Made by a program: the position numbers and the translations under genes. From Prunella strophiata (taxonomy: Eukaryota > Chordata > Aves > Passeriformes > Prunellidae), in the NCBI GenBank assembly GCA_036583965.1, contig JAZBQD010000005.1:1504314-1568313 (forward strand): a DNA stretch of 64,000 nt, written 5' to 3'. This document shows positions 39,601 through 53,600 of the stretch, piece after piece. The notes under the pieces are model-generated. The model was not told the origin of the DNA and ran no database searches. It saw only the letters and a program-made list of their open reading frames with translations. Each line of letters starts with the position of its first letter. Position 1 is the stretch's first letter.

Positions 39601-41927
39601 CTTTGAACCACGCTGATGGAGAAATGCATGTCTAGAAATTACTTTAAAGGAACTCTAGGGAGAGAGAAGAGCAGGAACCTGTCAGCTGGGAGCTGCTGCC
39701 CTCTCCAAGATCTCTCCCCTGTGAGCAGCACAGCCCTGGATTTTCTGGGACCTTCTTCCTGCAGGATAATGCAGGGTAAGGACAGGCAGAGTCAGCTCTG
39801 CCACAGGGTTGGTCCTCTGGAGAGATGAAAGGGACATGGTTTGGTGGCCAAATGAAAGTTGTGGCTTTAAGGAAGAATTAAAGCCAGATGTTTCCAGCAG
39901 CTGCTGAGCCCAGCCTTTTGTGTTGGAGCCACCAAGGAGGCCCTGGCAGCATCTGCACAGCTCCATGGTGGGAACACCCTGTAATCCTGCAGGCTCTGCC
40001 ACGGTGCTGGAGGCTCCCTGGCTGTCTGGGAGGAGGCAACAGGAGCTGAGGCAGAGATAGTGAAGCCAGCTCAATATTTATTCCGTGTCTAAAAATATTT
40101 ATTCCTTGCTGATAGCGGGGATGGCAGCAGAGGTGTGGTAATCAAATGTATCACCTTTGGACAAAACACTGGGGCCAAGAGGTGGTTGAGCCATGCTGGC
40201 ATCAGCTCTGGAGGCAGAGGGCAAGATGTGGGCAACAGGGACAGAACATCACCCCTAAGCCTTGGATGCCCAGGACAGGTTGATGCTCAGGTAGCCAACA
40301 GATAAATCTGCTGTGCAGGGACCTCATCAGAGTCAGGGACAATAAACAATTCCTGCCTTTCTTGTGGTGTTTGTACTCAGCTGGGACTGAAGCAAGCACC
40401 CATTCCAGGGTGGATGTAACACAGTGAACCACCAGGAAAAGGGAAGGTGACTCCTTGTTTCAGCACAGTTGTGGAGGGAGCAGCACTCTGCACTGCGAGG
40501 GAGAGCCCAGACCTTGGGGCTGCCAGTGGGAGGTCCCAGCTCACACCCAGGAGCCATAAATCTCTCCCAGCACTGCTCCTACTGCTCCTTCACACTCTGC
40601 CTCGTGGTTTTAACATTCACTCCTGGCTTCCTAAGGCCAAATTCCTGGTGCCCTCTGTTCTACCCTGAGGTGGAGTTTCCTCTTGCGAAACCAGCGGGTG
40701 TCCTGTTGGCTCTGAGGGCTGGGAAAGGCTCTGCTCACTGTTCAGGTCTCTCTGTGTCATGATTCTCATCTTCCTCCTGCCCCGTCCTGAGTTTTGGGAT
40801 GCTCCTGCTCTAGAGGAGCAGGGGAGATGCCCTTGAATGCAGCTGGATCCTTTCTGCTGGGGAATGAGGAATAAATCCATAAGATACGCCTGAAGCAAGG
40901 AAAAGTCAATAGAGCAGAGGGAGGTTGGTGCACAGGAAATCCCAGTTTTTACTGGCATCGGCTCACATCAGATAATCTGACTCTAACAAGAAAGAAATGG
41001 CTCCATATTCTGATTCCATGGAGCTGGGTGAGGGACTGCTGTAGGAAAGGAGCTTCTTGCCTTGCCCTTTGCTTGTTCTCAGACTGGGGTGTCTCATCTG
41101 TGTGTCCCCCAGCTCACTCTGGAGCACCCTGGGCAGGAGGAACAATTGTTTCCGCCGTGATTCCAAACCCAGCTGTTGGGAGAAGCCTTTGGGAGCTCCT
41201 GGGCTGCCCTGGCTGGGGCTCAAGGGGAACTGCCCGTGCCTCAGTCACAGCTGGTGACTCACAGGAAAGAACCTGCCCGGGTATAAATAGAGAACTGGTT
41301 GTTTCACCTCCCAACAGGTGACAACAGGACCTGGTCATGTCCTGGCTTGAGTGGTGTCACTCCTGCATTTCTCCCTTGGCTGACACAGAATTGTCACCCA
41401 GCAGGAATTCTTTTCTCACCCCATGGACCAGGCCTGGTTTTCCAGCCCAGCTAGGGAGGTTGGGAGTGTTTCTGAGCTGGAAGTGTCCTGGTGACACCGA
41501 GCCCTTTACCAGCTGGCATTTCCATGGAATGGGCAGAAGCAACTGCTGGGAAATGCTCTAATCTGAGCATTAGTGGTAATTTACATCCCAGCAAAGCCTG
41601 GGTCCAGGAGTCCTCAGCTCCTGTGGGATTTCAAGTGCTCAGCAGGTCTGGAAATGGAGCTAAGAACTGTTCCATGCTGTGACCCCTCCATTGCTTTGGG
41701 AGCCCCATTTGGGCACATTCAAAATTAAGGAGCAGCTTTGGAGCTCAGGAGGTTTGTGAGCCAGGGTGATGCTTACCCTTCCTGGGAGTGTGAGGATTAA
41801 GGAGTTAATGGTTGCAAAGTGCTTTGGAGAGGACAAGTGCTCAGTCTGATGGCTTCCCATCAGGGAAGGGGGATGAGAAGGAAGAAGTTCTCACTCCCAC
41901 AGTGGACCTATGAGGTCTCACAACATC

Positions 41928-42250
41928 ATAGAATTATGGAATATCTTGAACTGCAAGGGACCCACAAGGATGAGTCTGGCTCCTGGCCCTGCACAGACAC
42001 TCCAACAATCCCACCCTGACAGTGCCTGAGAGTGTTGTTCAAATGCTCCTGGAGCTCTGGCAACCTTGGGGGGCTGTGACCATTCCTGGGGAGCATTTTC
42101 AGTGCCTGACACCCCTCAGGGGGAAGAACCTTTTCTGATATCCAGCCTAACCTTCCCCTGACACAGCTCCAGCTGTTCCCTTGGCTCCTGTCCCTGGTCC
42201 CAGAGAGCAGAGACCAGTGCCTGATGTGACAAAAATTGATGTGACAGGGG
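41928..42250 (-). mobile_element. CR1 LINE fragment, reverse orientation
   Basis: catagaattatggaatatct ... agggacccacaaggatgag ... ctcctggccctgcacagaca ... agaaccttttctgatatcca ... ctggtcccagagagcagaga: a nearly collinear 3' CR1 segment. Confidence 0.85.
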
Positions 42251-43499
42251 TTTGCTCCTGTGCTGTCCCTGTGGACTGAGGTCGGGCAGCTCCTGGCAGT
42301 GAGAAGATTCCAAAATATACTTCTGCAGTGTGTGACCAGTCCCCTCCCATTTATCCTTCTCCAACTTATTTAGTCGACTTCTGTTTCTTTTTCTTTCACT
42401 CCTCCATGTCATAGAGCTGCTACCCACGGAACAGCCACGGGCCTGCCAGCTGGGCTGTGTTTGCTGGGCAGCTTGTGCTCCCTGTCTAATCTCCTCAATG
42501 GACCCTGATTATTCCCTGGCTCCGACTTATCCACACGGATCTGCCCAGCCCTAATTGCAGGTGATGGCGTTGGTGGGGTCCCTCACAGGGCACTGATTCA
42601 TGGCAGGGGACCTGAGGGCTGGAATCTCCATCCTCCACCCACACCGCAGGGTTTTAATTCTCTTACCAAAACCAACAAGTTACCCCTCGATGCTTTGTAA
42701 TGTATTCTGTGGATCCTTCTCTAAAGCAAAGTGGTTTCAAGGTGTGTTTTCCTGGCAGGAATCCCCTCAGAGCATCATTCCTGCTGCTCCCCCCGTGGGT
42801 CTGGGGGCACACCCTAAGTCGGGGTGTAGGACAGGATTTCGTGCTGAGGACTTTCAGCAGGGCAGTTTGGGCTCTGCTCAGCCTTTCTGATGCCTGAGCT
42901 CAGGTGTGTCATCCCCGCAGCGGGAGCGTTACCCGGGCAAGGCACAGAATGGACAATTTGGGCTCCAGTGGACTCGGCCAAGCCCTTCCCGAAAAGACGA
43001 GCCGAACCAAGGCCTGACTTCTCCAGGACACTGCCGTGGGTTCGTGCCCTGTCTATATCGGTGCTGTCTGGAGGAAATCCTGCTCCTGTGACATTCCCAC
43101 CGGAGTCACGGCCCCTTCCCAGCACTTCCCCACCCGTTCCTGGCCGGGCCGAGCCCTGGCAGCCGCTCCGGCCCCTTCCCCACCTGCGGCCGGGACCCCG
43201 GGCAGGGCGGGCATGGCTCCGCCGGCAGGCCGGGGCACAGGGTGCGGGGACAGTCCCTCGGCACCCCGGCTCGGCGTCACCGGGCACCGGCACAGGGAAG
43301 CGGGACGTGCGGGATCGCAGTGTCCCTGCGGGATCCGCGGGGCTGGCCCGAAAACTGGGAAAATCGGGAAAAAAAGGAGCCGGGGCGGGCGGTGGGGTCG
43401 GAGCGGGGTCTGACCGTGGCGGCGTGTGCGGCGCCGGACGGGGCGGCTGCACGCGTTTGTTGGAAGCATAAAGCATTATGAGTTCTTTAATTAGAAAAA

Positions 43500-44640
43500 A
43501 CAACCAACCAGCCAAAACCACCCCCCAAAACCCCAAATCCGAGAATTTTCCTCAAGGCGGCTCACGGCCGTTCCACTCCGTTCGCGGGGGACGCCGCTTC
43601 CCCCGCGCGGCGCTGCAACCACCGCGCCCTCTGGCGGAGCGTGGCGGGGCGGCCGCACCCCCCTCCGCGCGGGAATGGTCCGTCCCGGCCGTGCCCCGGA
43701 CGCGCTCGGTGCGCCCGGAAGAGGCGGCGGCGGCGGGCGGGGAGCGGGCGGGACGGGCCGGGCCGGGCGGCGCGGCCGGAGGCGGAGCCCGCGTGTCCCG
43801 ATCGCCGCTCCGGGCACCGGGGAGCGCGGGCCCGCCGGCCGCGGCGGCACGATGCTCCTGTTCGTGGAGGTGAGGTGACGGCGCCGGGCCATGTGGCGGG
43901 AGGCGGCGGCGGGAGGCCGCGCACGCCGCGCCGGGGGAGGGGACGGGGCTGACACAGCAGATCCGGGGGCGGCGGCCGCGTGCGGGTGAGGGGGGGTTCG
44001 GTGGGCGCTCTGGAAGGTTCCGCCGGGGCAGGGGGCGGGGGAGGCGCCGCCGTGACCTTCGGGTGCCGCCGCGGCCCGGCCGTGAAGGTGACGCGGGACA
44101 CGCGGGGCCTCCCCGAGGCCTCCCAGGAGCGGGCCCGGCCCGGCCCCTCGGCACGCGGGGCGGCCCCACGGGGCCGGCCGCGAGCGCGGCGCCTCGTTAA
44201 TTGCGTTAATTAAACACTGGGGATGGTTTATGAGGCGGGAGGGGGGGGCTTCTGCCGTTCCCCGGCGCGCCGGGTCCGGGCGGGACGAGGAGCGCGGCCC
44301 GGCCCGGCCCTGGAGGTCACCGAGGAGGGCGGGCGCCGTGTCCGCTGTGGCCCGGGATGGGGCTTCACCTGCTCACGGCGTTTCACGGGTTCGGTGAAGC
44401 GCTTTTAGCCTTTGCCGAACGAACCCGGGTGGCCGCTATAAACTTTGCACCGAGTTTTGTCCCAAAACGTGCACGGAGCGAGGAGCTGCCGGGCCGGGGG
44501 GGGGAGTAACGGAGGGAGCCGGGCGGGCGCGGGGCTGTGTCTGCACGAGAGGGTTCGGCTCGGGGGGTTCTGCCCGGGGGTTTTGTTCGGGTGACGGGTG
44601 AGATGGTGCCGGTGGGCTCACACACAAACGCCAACATGTG
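43500..44640 (+). promoter_or_regulatory. LARP4: CpG-island promoter of LARP4
   Basis: Very GC/CpG-rich island around the LARP4 first exon (ATG at 43852), continuing into intron 1. Long open frames on both strands are compositional. No TATA box was seen. A second, weaker CpG-rich block at about 43080-43460 may be an extension of the same island. Confidence 0.75.
43852..43869 (+). CDS. LARP4: LARP4 coding exon 1
   Basis: ATG plus five codons (MLLFVE) ending at donor GAG|GTGAGG. The upstream island supplies the 5'UTR. MLLFVE is the known LARP4 N-terminus. Confidence 0.9.
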
Positions 44641-47600
44641 CTCCGTGCTTAGGAACCTCTTAATAAAGCAGTTTAGGAAGCACGTTCTGTTTTTTAAGTG
44701 AATCAGCTCAGTTCTAAGCTAAATGTTCCTTGGCTTTGCGGGGAGGACTAAAAGCTGTCCTGAGCACGGTGACAGGTCTGGAGAATTAGGGGTTGCAGTG
44801 TTCTGCTGGAAGAGGAACTGCTGAGGCTGATGGGAGGCATGAGCAGCTGCCTCATCCCAGGCTGAGCGAGGCGAGAGGCCCCTGCGAGCGGCGGGTGCAT
44901 GAGGCAGGTTCTGGAATGCAGGGATGGGGATGTGGATATGCTGGAGCATATCAGGGAGCACATGGCTGCTGGTGGTGGTGTGGATGGGAGCTGGAGCTCA
45001 TCAGCACTTTGGGATTTTTAGAGTCCTAAAGCACAAACTCAACTCTGATCTTTCTCTGATAGTGTTGGGAGTTTCTGTGATCTTCCTTCTGGAAGCCTCA
45101 GTAATATTTAAATTTTGAGTTCCTGAGGACCATCTGAACCTTTCTGAAGGTTTCTTTTCATTGCCAGGACAGAGAACTGGAACTAGGTGTCCTGGAACCA
45201 GAACTAGGTGTCCTGGCATGCTGCAGTTGGATGCTTGGGAGCAGACAGCAGCTTTATCTGGGGATCTTTGGGGATGCCTGGAAAATAAGGCACAGGATGG
45301 GTGGAAGTCCCAAGGTTTTCAGGGGGATTGGCTGAGTTGCTGTAGCTGTCAGTGTTTGTTTTAGACCTACTTGAGGTGTAGAGGTGGTGATTGTACCGAG
45401 CCCTTCACAGTGTGTGAGGGGGAATTGGGTTTCCTTCAACCTCCCTTAGTTCCAAATCTCTGCAGTGATGGCTGTGTAAGGGCTGTATAGGGCTTGTGCT
45501 GTTTTGTACATTTATGTTTGAGGTTTTTTACATTTATGTTTGGGAGCTTTTTTCTCCCTCTAAGCCAGGATCTGTGTGCTGTTAACAATTAATAATTTGT
45601 TAACAATTAATAATTAGGTGTATTGAGAATATTAATAAATACATCAAGAGAAATGAAGTTGATAATGGCTGCTGGGCTCCACTCAGATGGGTATGTGCTC
45701 CTAATTCCATATATTTGTAATTTATTGGGGAAATGGGAGTCTGTGTTTCAGGTGGGTAAAATGCTGCCCATGATGTTTCCTGGTTAGAAATCCAGCACTG
45801 TGGGAAGCACTGAGTGTTGCTGGCCCTCTTGAGCAGGTGAGGCTTCCTGTGACCCCACACTGGCCCTGTTCACACTCCTCTGACACAGGTACCACCTTCA
45901 GACAGCACAGCTGTGCCTTGGCTTTTCCAAGGGGTGGAGGAGGCTCCCCAATGGAAAACCCTGCAGCTCCTGGTGGGAGGGATGTTCCTGTGACCACTGA
46001 AGTTACTGTGAGGCTGAGAGTTACCAGAGCACTGAACTGTTACCTGAAACCTGCCAGCAGCTCTGAAGGAGTTCTGTGTGTTGGTTTGACACCACCTTCT
46101 CCTTATCCAGCCTCTGAGGCTGCATCAGCCCTGAGGAGGTGATGAGAAGATGGTCACGCCGTGTCTGAGCCCCTCAGGGTCCCTACCTGCCTGTCCCCCA
46201 GCCAGCACAAGGCTTCTCTCAGCTGCCTCCCAGAGCTTTGCTGACCTTGGGGTTTTTCCATCTGCTTACGTTTCCATTTCTGGAAAAGGGTTAGTTTCTC
46301 CCCTCACAAGTTTGGTTAAATTCTCTTCTGGATTTTTTGCTTTGATTCTGTTTTGAAGAGTTTGTCTACTCCAGGAAATCTGTCACAAGCTCTGGGTTAG
46401 GGTTTTGGTTGCAGAATAATTTGATTTAGTATTAAAATCGAATGCTTTAAAACTCTTGAGTGCCTGCATTTTTGTTAGCTTCATTGAATCTGGTTAAGTG
46501 TAATTTAGATTGTAATTACAATAAGAAAAATATCCTTTGCTATGTTTCAGAATGAGAATTTTCTTCAATAGCCAATTTTTAGGAGTTGCTGGAGGAGAAT
46601 CTTTGATCCATGTTTGCTGGAAGTAGTGTGAGCGAGAGGGGAAGCTGTGCTGAGGAGGAGAGCTTTGTCAGCTCGTGGATCCCAGCGAGTGTTCCCAACC
46701 TTTGTCACTCTGTAAAGCTTTAACCTCGTCATGAAAGTTCCCGATAGCAGCTGGGAGGATCATGCTGCAGCCAATCCTACGGGCTCAGTGTTTGTAGCCT
46801 CAGTTAAATAAGCAAGAATTGATATTTTGGCCTTCTCTTCTGAGGAGCCGCTGGCCAGGATGGAGCGATTTTGCTCGTGGAGCGCAGCATGAATTTCCCA
46901 AAAGCTGATGTAAATTAGGGACTTTTTATCCTCTGCAGTCTGTGGGGTTTTGCTGTTAAGATGAGTGAGAGCAGGGCTGCATCCTGCTGGGCTGTTGCAG
47001 CTCACTGTTTCTAGCACGAGGGGAAGTGGCCCACGCTCTGTTCCAGATGTGTGTCCCAGCCATTGTGTTCATCACTTCATCAGAGTTGCTTTTAGTCCCA
47101 ATCACCTCCAGAAATGCAGTAACCACAATAAAGTGTTTCAGTTTCACTTTATCACATTTATTCCTGCAAATTACTTCAGGCCTGAGCTCAGTGCTACCCT
47201 TAGAGATGTAGGTAGTGAGGCATAGTTTATTTTTAGAAAAGAATGAATCATCTCCTGGATGTGTCTTGTTTCTTTTTGCTTTGTTGAGAAGTTCAAGGAA
47301 CTGCTGGCTCTGAGTCTGTGAGCAGGAAGCCCATGTGGGCAGGTGATGCTGCCCAGGAGTGACCAGAAGCTGAGCAGAACTTAGTTTGGAACTACTGAAC
47401 TGCAGTGACAGAGCCTGTGGTTGCAGCAGGTTACTGGGTTTTGCTTTGCAAAACGTTTGTTTTGTTGGGAAACAACTACTCTGAAATCTGCAAAGGGAAA
47501 TACACTGTGTCCTTTCACCCTGAACTATTTCCAGTTTCCAGCTCTGCTCCTGGGCAAAGATGAACAGGAGGGGAAGACTCTGTTGCTATGTGGATTAAAT

Positions 47601-50600
47601 CAGTTGTGCGTGGGGGGTTTGAATCTCAGAGCTTTACAAAAACTGTGGTCTTTGTTTTACTTCTCACAGTTGTCTTGAAGTTCTCCAGTTTTTGGAGGCT
47701 TCTTGTTACTGAGCTGGGGCTTGTCCTTGCAGCAAGCAGCTCTGGCACGAGGTGTGACCTTGGCAGAGGAATTATCTCTAAAGCTATTGCAACTGCTTCC
47801 TTATCCTTGTGCTGTGTGTTTGAGGCCTGGTAGTGAGCCACTCCTTAACTTCAGAATCCAGGAGCCTGGCCTCCAACATACCCAGCTTGCTTATCTGTGT
47901 GTTTGTGGATATGAGCTGGATTAATGGCTTTCACCTTTTAAAGTCCAGCAAATTGCAGCAGTGAAGTGGAGCATCGTTCAGTGGCTGAAGGAACTGCTAT
48001 AGCTGCTTGGGGGGTGTTGGGATATCTTAGGGGGAGAATTTTGGCAAAAGGGTAGTTTAATTCACTACCCTGTAACTGTAGTTATTATTTCACTATGTGA
48101 AAGGAGCAAAAGCCATGTTTTTCCTCTGTGCTGCTGCTGAATTGTTGGATTCCTCATCCAAAATGCCTTTGAGCAGCTCTGGGAGAGGGACCTTGAAGGA
48201 CTCTATCTTGTGCTGTGGGAATGAGCGTTTCTCTGTGTCAGATGCCAGGCTGGAGTCTTGCAGTTCTTGTCTGTTTCATTTGTAACCCTTTGACTCTAAT
48301 TATGGTCCTTGTTGCTCAGACCCAAAGTGAGAAGATCCTGTTCTCTCCCCAGCAGGCTGGGATGGTGTGTAAGTTTGTCTTGGCAATTCAAAACCTTTAA
48401 TCTCCTTGGTTACCAGTTTAAGGAAATCATTAGTGTTTGTTGATGTGTGTAAGATTCCTGGGGAATGGGGTAGGACTCGGGTAAGTTCAGGAGGAATCCT
48501 GGCACAGCACAGGTGATGCTTGGTTAGTACAGATGTCACTAATTCCATTAAGTTATACAGTTTCTTCTCCTTGACATATGTTTTTTTACCTTCCTTTCTA
48601 GGAAGGGGTCTGGAGGAGGGAAAATTTCCCTTTCTGGTGAAAGGGGACTGGAGCATTATGACAGTCAAGTCTTTAAAAGCTTATGAGTTCCCAGAGTCCT
48701 TGCCGAGTAGCCGCTGCCTCCGCTGATGTTGTCGGATGTCAATAAAGAGAGGTTGAAGGCAACACTTCTAATGGAGGTAGAAACGAAATACTTGGAAAAT
48801 ACCAAGGATTTTCCTGTTTTCATTAATAAAAAAATCACATAGGTGCTTAATAGCTGGGTAGACACTTGAGATGTGGAACTCTAGAGACAATCACTAAATT
48901 CGCCTGTATTTTCTGGCTTGAATTCTGAGGCTTCTCTGGGTTGCTCTAACTAACCAAAGTGTTCTGGTCTCTTCAGCAGGTAACATCGAAAGGTGCTGGC
49001 TTGAACCCCAACGCAAAAGTGTGGCAAGAAGTGCCCCAGGGCAGTGGTGAGGCCGTGCCCCCCACCAATGGCACAGAGCACACGTGGCAGGAGACAGCAG
49101 CGGCCCAGGGGACTCCAGCCGAGGGTGAGGTGTTGGGATTGTGATATGGGGTTGTGATCTGGCCCCTCCTGGGGGACACCTGGGGAGTTCAGCTGTGAGG
49201 AGCAACCTCTGGCTTTTCTCCTTGAGGCTGTCAGTGCTGATGGAGCAATGTGTGAGAGAGGAAGATGAGAAAGCAGCAGGTGGTTGGTGAGGGGGGTGGG
49301 CTCTGGTTCAGGAAGGTCTGAGCTCTGCTGGAGCAGGATTCAGGGGGCCCAGTGATGACCAAGTAACGCGCTAAGAGGGGAGCAGGGTGCTGAATGTGTA
49401 GAAATGGATTCCTGACATTGCTGCACTTGAGCATCCACTGGACCCTGTGAACAGGAAAATGAGATCTGAGGGCCACCTGCAATCCTGGGGGACTGAGGTG
49501 CTGCTGAGAACTGTCAGGAGCATTTGTTCTGTGCAGTACCCATGGTTAACTCCTTTCCATTCGGGCTGTTCACTGCAGTCCCATTTCCATCCTTACCACA
49601 CGGGCAGTGTCCAGAACTAAGGATTCAACTGGTTTCACTTGTTTGGCTCAGACTTGATCCGAGGTGTAGCTAAGGTGACTCAAAGCATGGCAGAGGATGC
49701 AGAAGATTCCCTGCAAAATGGTTTAGTAAAAGTTAGGGGTAAAGAAGAGAACATTCAGCTTGTATGGCCTTGTCAAAGGTTTCTGGTAAGTCAGCAGAAG
49801 TGAGGAGAGAGCGCTGGGTTTGTGCTTTGCCTGACAGAAACTCATTTGTCTCTTCATAACAAAGTGAAGCAATTGAGGCAGTGTAAGCAATTTTCATCCC
49901 TTGTTTTTAGGAACCTCGCTTAAATATTTTAAATTTCATGTGGAAAGACTGGTTTTTAGATTCTCTGCCACTTTGGGGATCAATTTCAGGATCCTTTATT
50001 TACTTTTATTTGCTTTTCCCTGAGAGCCTAGTGCAAACCAGATCTTCCTGAAATGGGAGAGGTAAAAGTTCTATGCAACAAAAAGTCTAAGAAATACAGG
50101 GTAAAGTTAGACTCTCTCAGGTACAGCTTTCTTGAGTATTTGTTTTAATGTTGGTAGCCAGAATTTTTCAAATGGGAAATATGCTGAAGCTGACAGGAGT
50201 TTTCCTGTTGCTGGTGTGTTCCTTTGCCAGGTAACATAGAGATCTCAGAGGACAGCTGCAAGCAGTATGAAGTGATGTATTCCCCGACCTGTGAAGCCAC
50301 AAGGAATGGCACAGGAGTTGATGAGGCATCTGCAAATGGAATTGTCCTGGCGACTGAAGATCTGGGATACCAAATCTATGAAGTGTCTGGTGAGTGTTGA
50401 AGTTCAAATGCTGCTGTCAGTGTCTGTAACTCCCCTGGAGCTGCTCTGAGTGTAGTGTGACCAAGTTAGAACTCTGATATGTCCATGTGTATCCAAGAAG
50501 CTTCAGTATGGCCTCAACATGTGGCCAAACATGTGCAAAGTAGGATCAGAGTCATTTTGAGAGTGTGTAGTCTGGGGGTCTTTAAGCATCTTGGATGAGC

Positions 50601-53600
50601 TTTTCCTCTTGGTCCTACCCAGAGGGATTAATTCTTGTATTCTGCAATGACGTGTGTCTTTGCCTGGTATTGTTGCTGTGAAAGTGGGAGCTGATGGTGG
50701 ATGTGGTCCCTTTCAGGTGATGGCAGCTCCACTGTGTCCACAGAAGACATTAGAGAATGTTTGAGAAAACAGCTTGAATTCTGCTTCTCTCGGTAGGTGC
50801 AGTTAACTCAGCTTGGTATAAACCCTTTATTAAATAATCTTTGGCAAGTATCCCTCTTCTTGGCTTGATATGTACCATCATCTTGAGAAAAACACAAACC
50901 TAGATTTGCTGATGTGCTGTAGAAGCCCCGTGGCACCTTCCAGCTGTTTAAGTCCTGTCTGTGCAGCCATGTCCTTGGATGAGGATGACTTCTGTGCTCC
51001 ACAGTCATAAAATGTTGAGATCATGTACTGTGTGGCACCAGAAGTCTTTTTAGCAGATCCTTTTTGCAGACCAATGTGTAGGGCACTGGAACTTCAATAA
51101 GTTTTTAAAATTCTCTTACTCTGCTTTGTGTTGATTTGTTCCAGGAGACAAAATCTGAGAGTGTTTTGATTGTGAATCGTACTGGTGAATATTTATTTAA
51201 GCCTGTAGTTTTGAGTTTTCTCTAAGTCAGAGAAATCTAAGTCAGAGAATCTTTATTAAATAATAATTTTATATCTTTTTAGGGAGAATCTTTCAAAGGA
51301 TCTCTACTTGATGTCTCAGATGGACAGTGATCAGTTTGTTCCAATATGGACAATTGCCAACATGGAAGGGATTAAGAAGCTGACAACGGACATGGACCTT
51401 ATTCTTGAAGTTTTGAGATGTAAGTCTGGGACTTTGGTATCTGTATCAGTAGCACAAAGAATCCTTCTGTGCTCAGAGGGATGTTTCAGTCTCTGAGCTG
51501 GTTATGGTTTGTTGTTCTGGTAAATGGTGACAGGGACTTTACTGAGTAGGAGGTTCTTCCAAACTCCTGAATTCTCATTCTTTGTTCCAAGTTCCATGAG
51601 AGAGTCTGCTACTGCTGAGATGTTCAAATTTTATACTTTATTTTCAGCTTCTCCTATGGTACAAGTGGATGAAAGGGGGGAGAAAGTCAGACCAAACCAC
51701 AAACGATGTATTATCATTCTCCGTGAGATCCCTGAAACTACACCTATAGAGGTAAATAAAGAGAAAGGAAATAAATAACTGTTCTGGTCTTGAAAGGTGT
51801 TTTCAACAGTACCAGGAAAAGGTCAGCTGGTGTTTAATTGGATTAAACACGGATATTTTTCTTCTAGACCACATCAGTAACTTTTTCCGGGTAGGTACAG
51901 TGTCAAAATAGCCAAAACAAAAAGTTATTTTCATTATCCCTTCCCATTATTTACTACTATATTTAAATCTTCTTAACTAAACTTTTTTTCCACCAAAGCT
52001 GAGCTAGCTCGGCTTTTCTGGAAGGAAGTTTGAACTGGTTTCTTTTCAGATCCAAAAATAAATCAGTCCAGGGCATAGCTTGGAATTCAGGCTAGATTTT
52101 TGTCACAGCAATAACTTTACTTGAAGTCAGACAGTTGTTTTGGCAGCAAGAAATGTTGCTAAACATTTCTCATTCATTGAGCCCCAGCGTGAGCTGAGCT
52201 CATTATGCCCGAGGAGGGAGGATAATAAAATTCCTCCTGATACTTGGCGAACAGAATGATTTAGTTCTTTGTTTTTTAAAGTTGTAATACACTGTGTTTG
52301 TGTACTAGCATTTTTAATGAGTTCTTTTAATGCAAACACTGAGCAGCTGCTTGTCCCTCTCTTTACAATCTGATTATTGCGAACCTGTCAGGTTGCCTTG
52401 ACTTAGAAATATTTCATGGAATCATTGTTCTCTCCATGAGTCTGCTGACATAAAGCCACACTTTTCCTACCTGTTTCGTATGAAAATATCACCAGGTCTA
52501 CACAGGTCTTGATTTTCTTACCACCTGTGGCTGCTGTTTTATCTTTGGAGCCCAGGAGGCTGAAGTAGGATTTCTGGGTTAAGAAGCAGGGAGAGGGTAA
52601 TTTGGTCAGGGGAATAAGAAAACGTCCCTGGTCACGGGCGAGCAGCAGCTGAGGAGCTGGAGCATAAACTTGGATCACTTTGGTGTTCACTGTACAAGGG
52701 CCCTGAACTTCTCTCCCCAGGAGGTGAAGGCTCTGTTCAAGAATGAGAACTGCCCCAAGGTGATAAGCTGTGAGTTTGCTCACAACAACAACTGGTACGT
52801 TACATTCCAGTCCGACACAGACGCGCAACAGGTAAGGCTGCCTTCCCCTGACACCCCAGCTTTAATCCTTCCCCTGCTCAGGGAAAGTGCACTTGTGCTT
52901 CCTGTAGCTAAAAGAAATATTTATTTACTGATCCCCTTTTTGTTGTTTTAAGAGATTACTGGCAGATTCTGGTTAATAAGACTGAAGTTGGGGTTATAAT
53001 TCCCTTGCCTGGCTCTTGCCTTGGCATTCTCCAGTCATGACTGGCACTAGAATCCTGAATTTGAAATATTAATGAATTTAGCTGGGCTCACAGGGAAGCA
53101 CATGACTGCACATTTGTGTTAAATCATGGAACATCCTTTGGGAAGTACAACTTTATCAAGATATTCTAATGTTGATCTTTTTTTTGTATCTGCAGGCATT
53201 CAAATACTTAAGGGAAGAAGTGAAAACCTTTCAGGGCAAGCCAGTAATGGTAAGGCTGCTTTAACTGCTGTTTCTGTTGGGATTGCATTGTGTTGTTTCT
53301 GTTTGGATGATGCTGACCATTTGTGGGGGGTGAACCAAGGACTCAGCAGTGGGATAGTCCATAACTCTGGCTCTGGAGGCTGGAAACGTGAACGAGGTCA
53401 TGGGGAGCTCTGACAAATTACAGTTCAGTGGCTGCTGGTTACTCACAGCACTGCTTCCCAGGGGGGGTGAAATACATTCCTGTGCTGGCTTCCCTTCTCC
53501 ACTTGCCCCAGAATCTGGGTTTGCAGGAGAGGGATTCCTGCCACTGTGAGCCTTGAGTTGGCTGCTGCACAAAGCAGGCTGGAGCAAAGTGCATGTGCTG

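Larger units (their letters stand above)
35043..43500. other. LIMA1-LARP4 intergenic region
   Basis: About 8.5 kb between the heads of two divergent genes. It has CR1 fragments, a 39-bp tandem duplication (36622-36699), an A17 homopolymer (35417-35433) and many short unsupported open frames. GC and CpG rise from about 42.9 kb toward the LARP4 island. No FAM186A-like or other recognisable coding sequence. Confidence 0.6.

Noticed and set aside
43478..44169. Long open frames (131-205 codons) in the LARP4 CpG island
   Set aside because: Compositional; overlapping on both strands and without recognisable domains.
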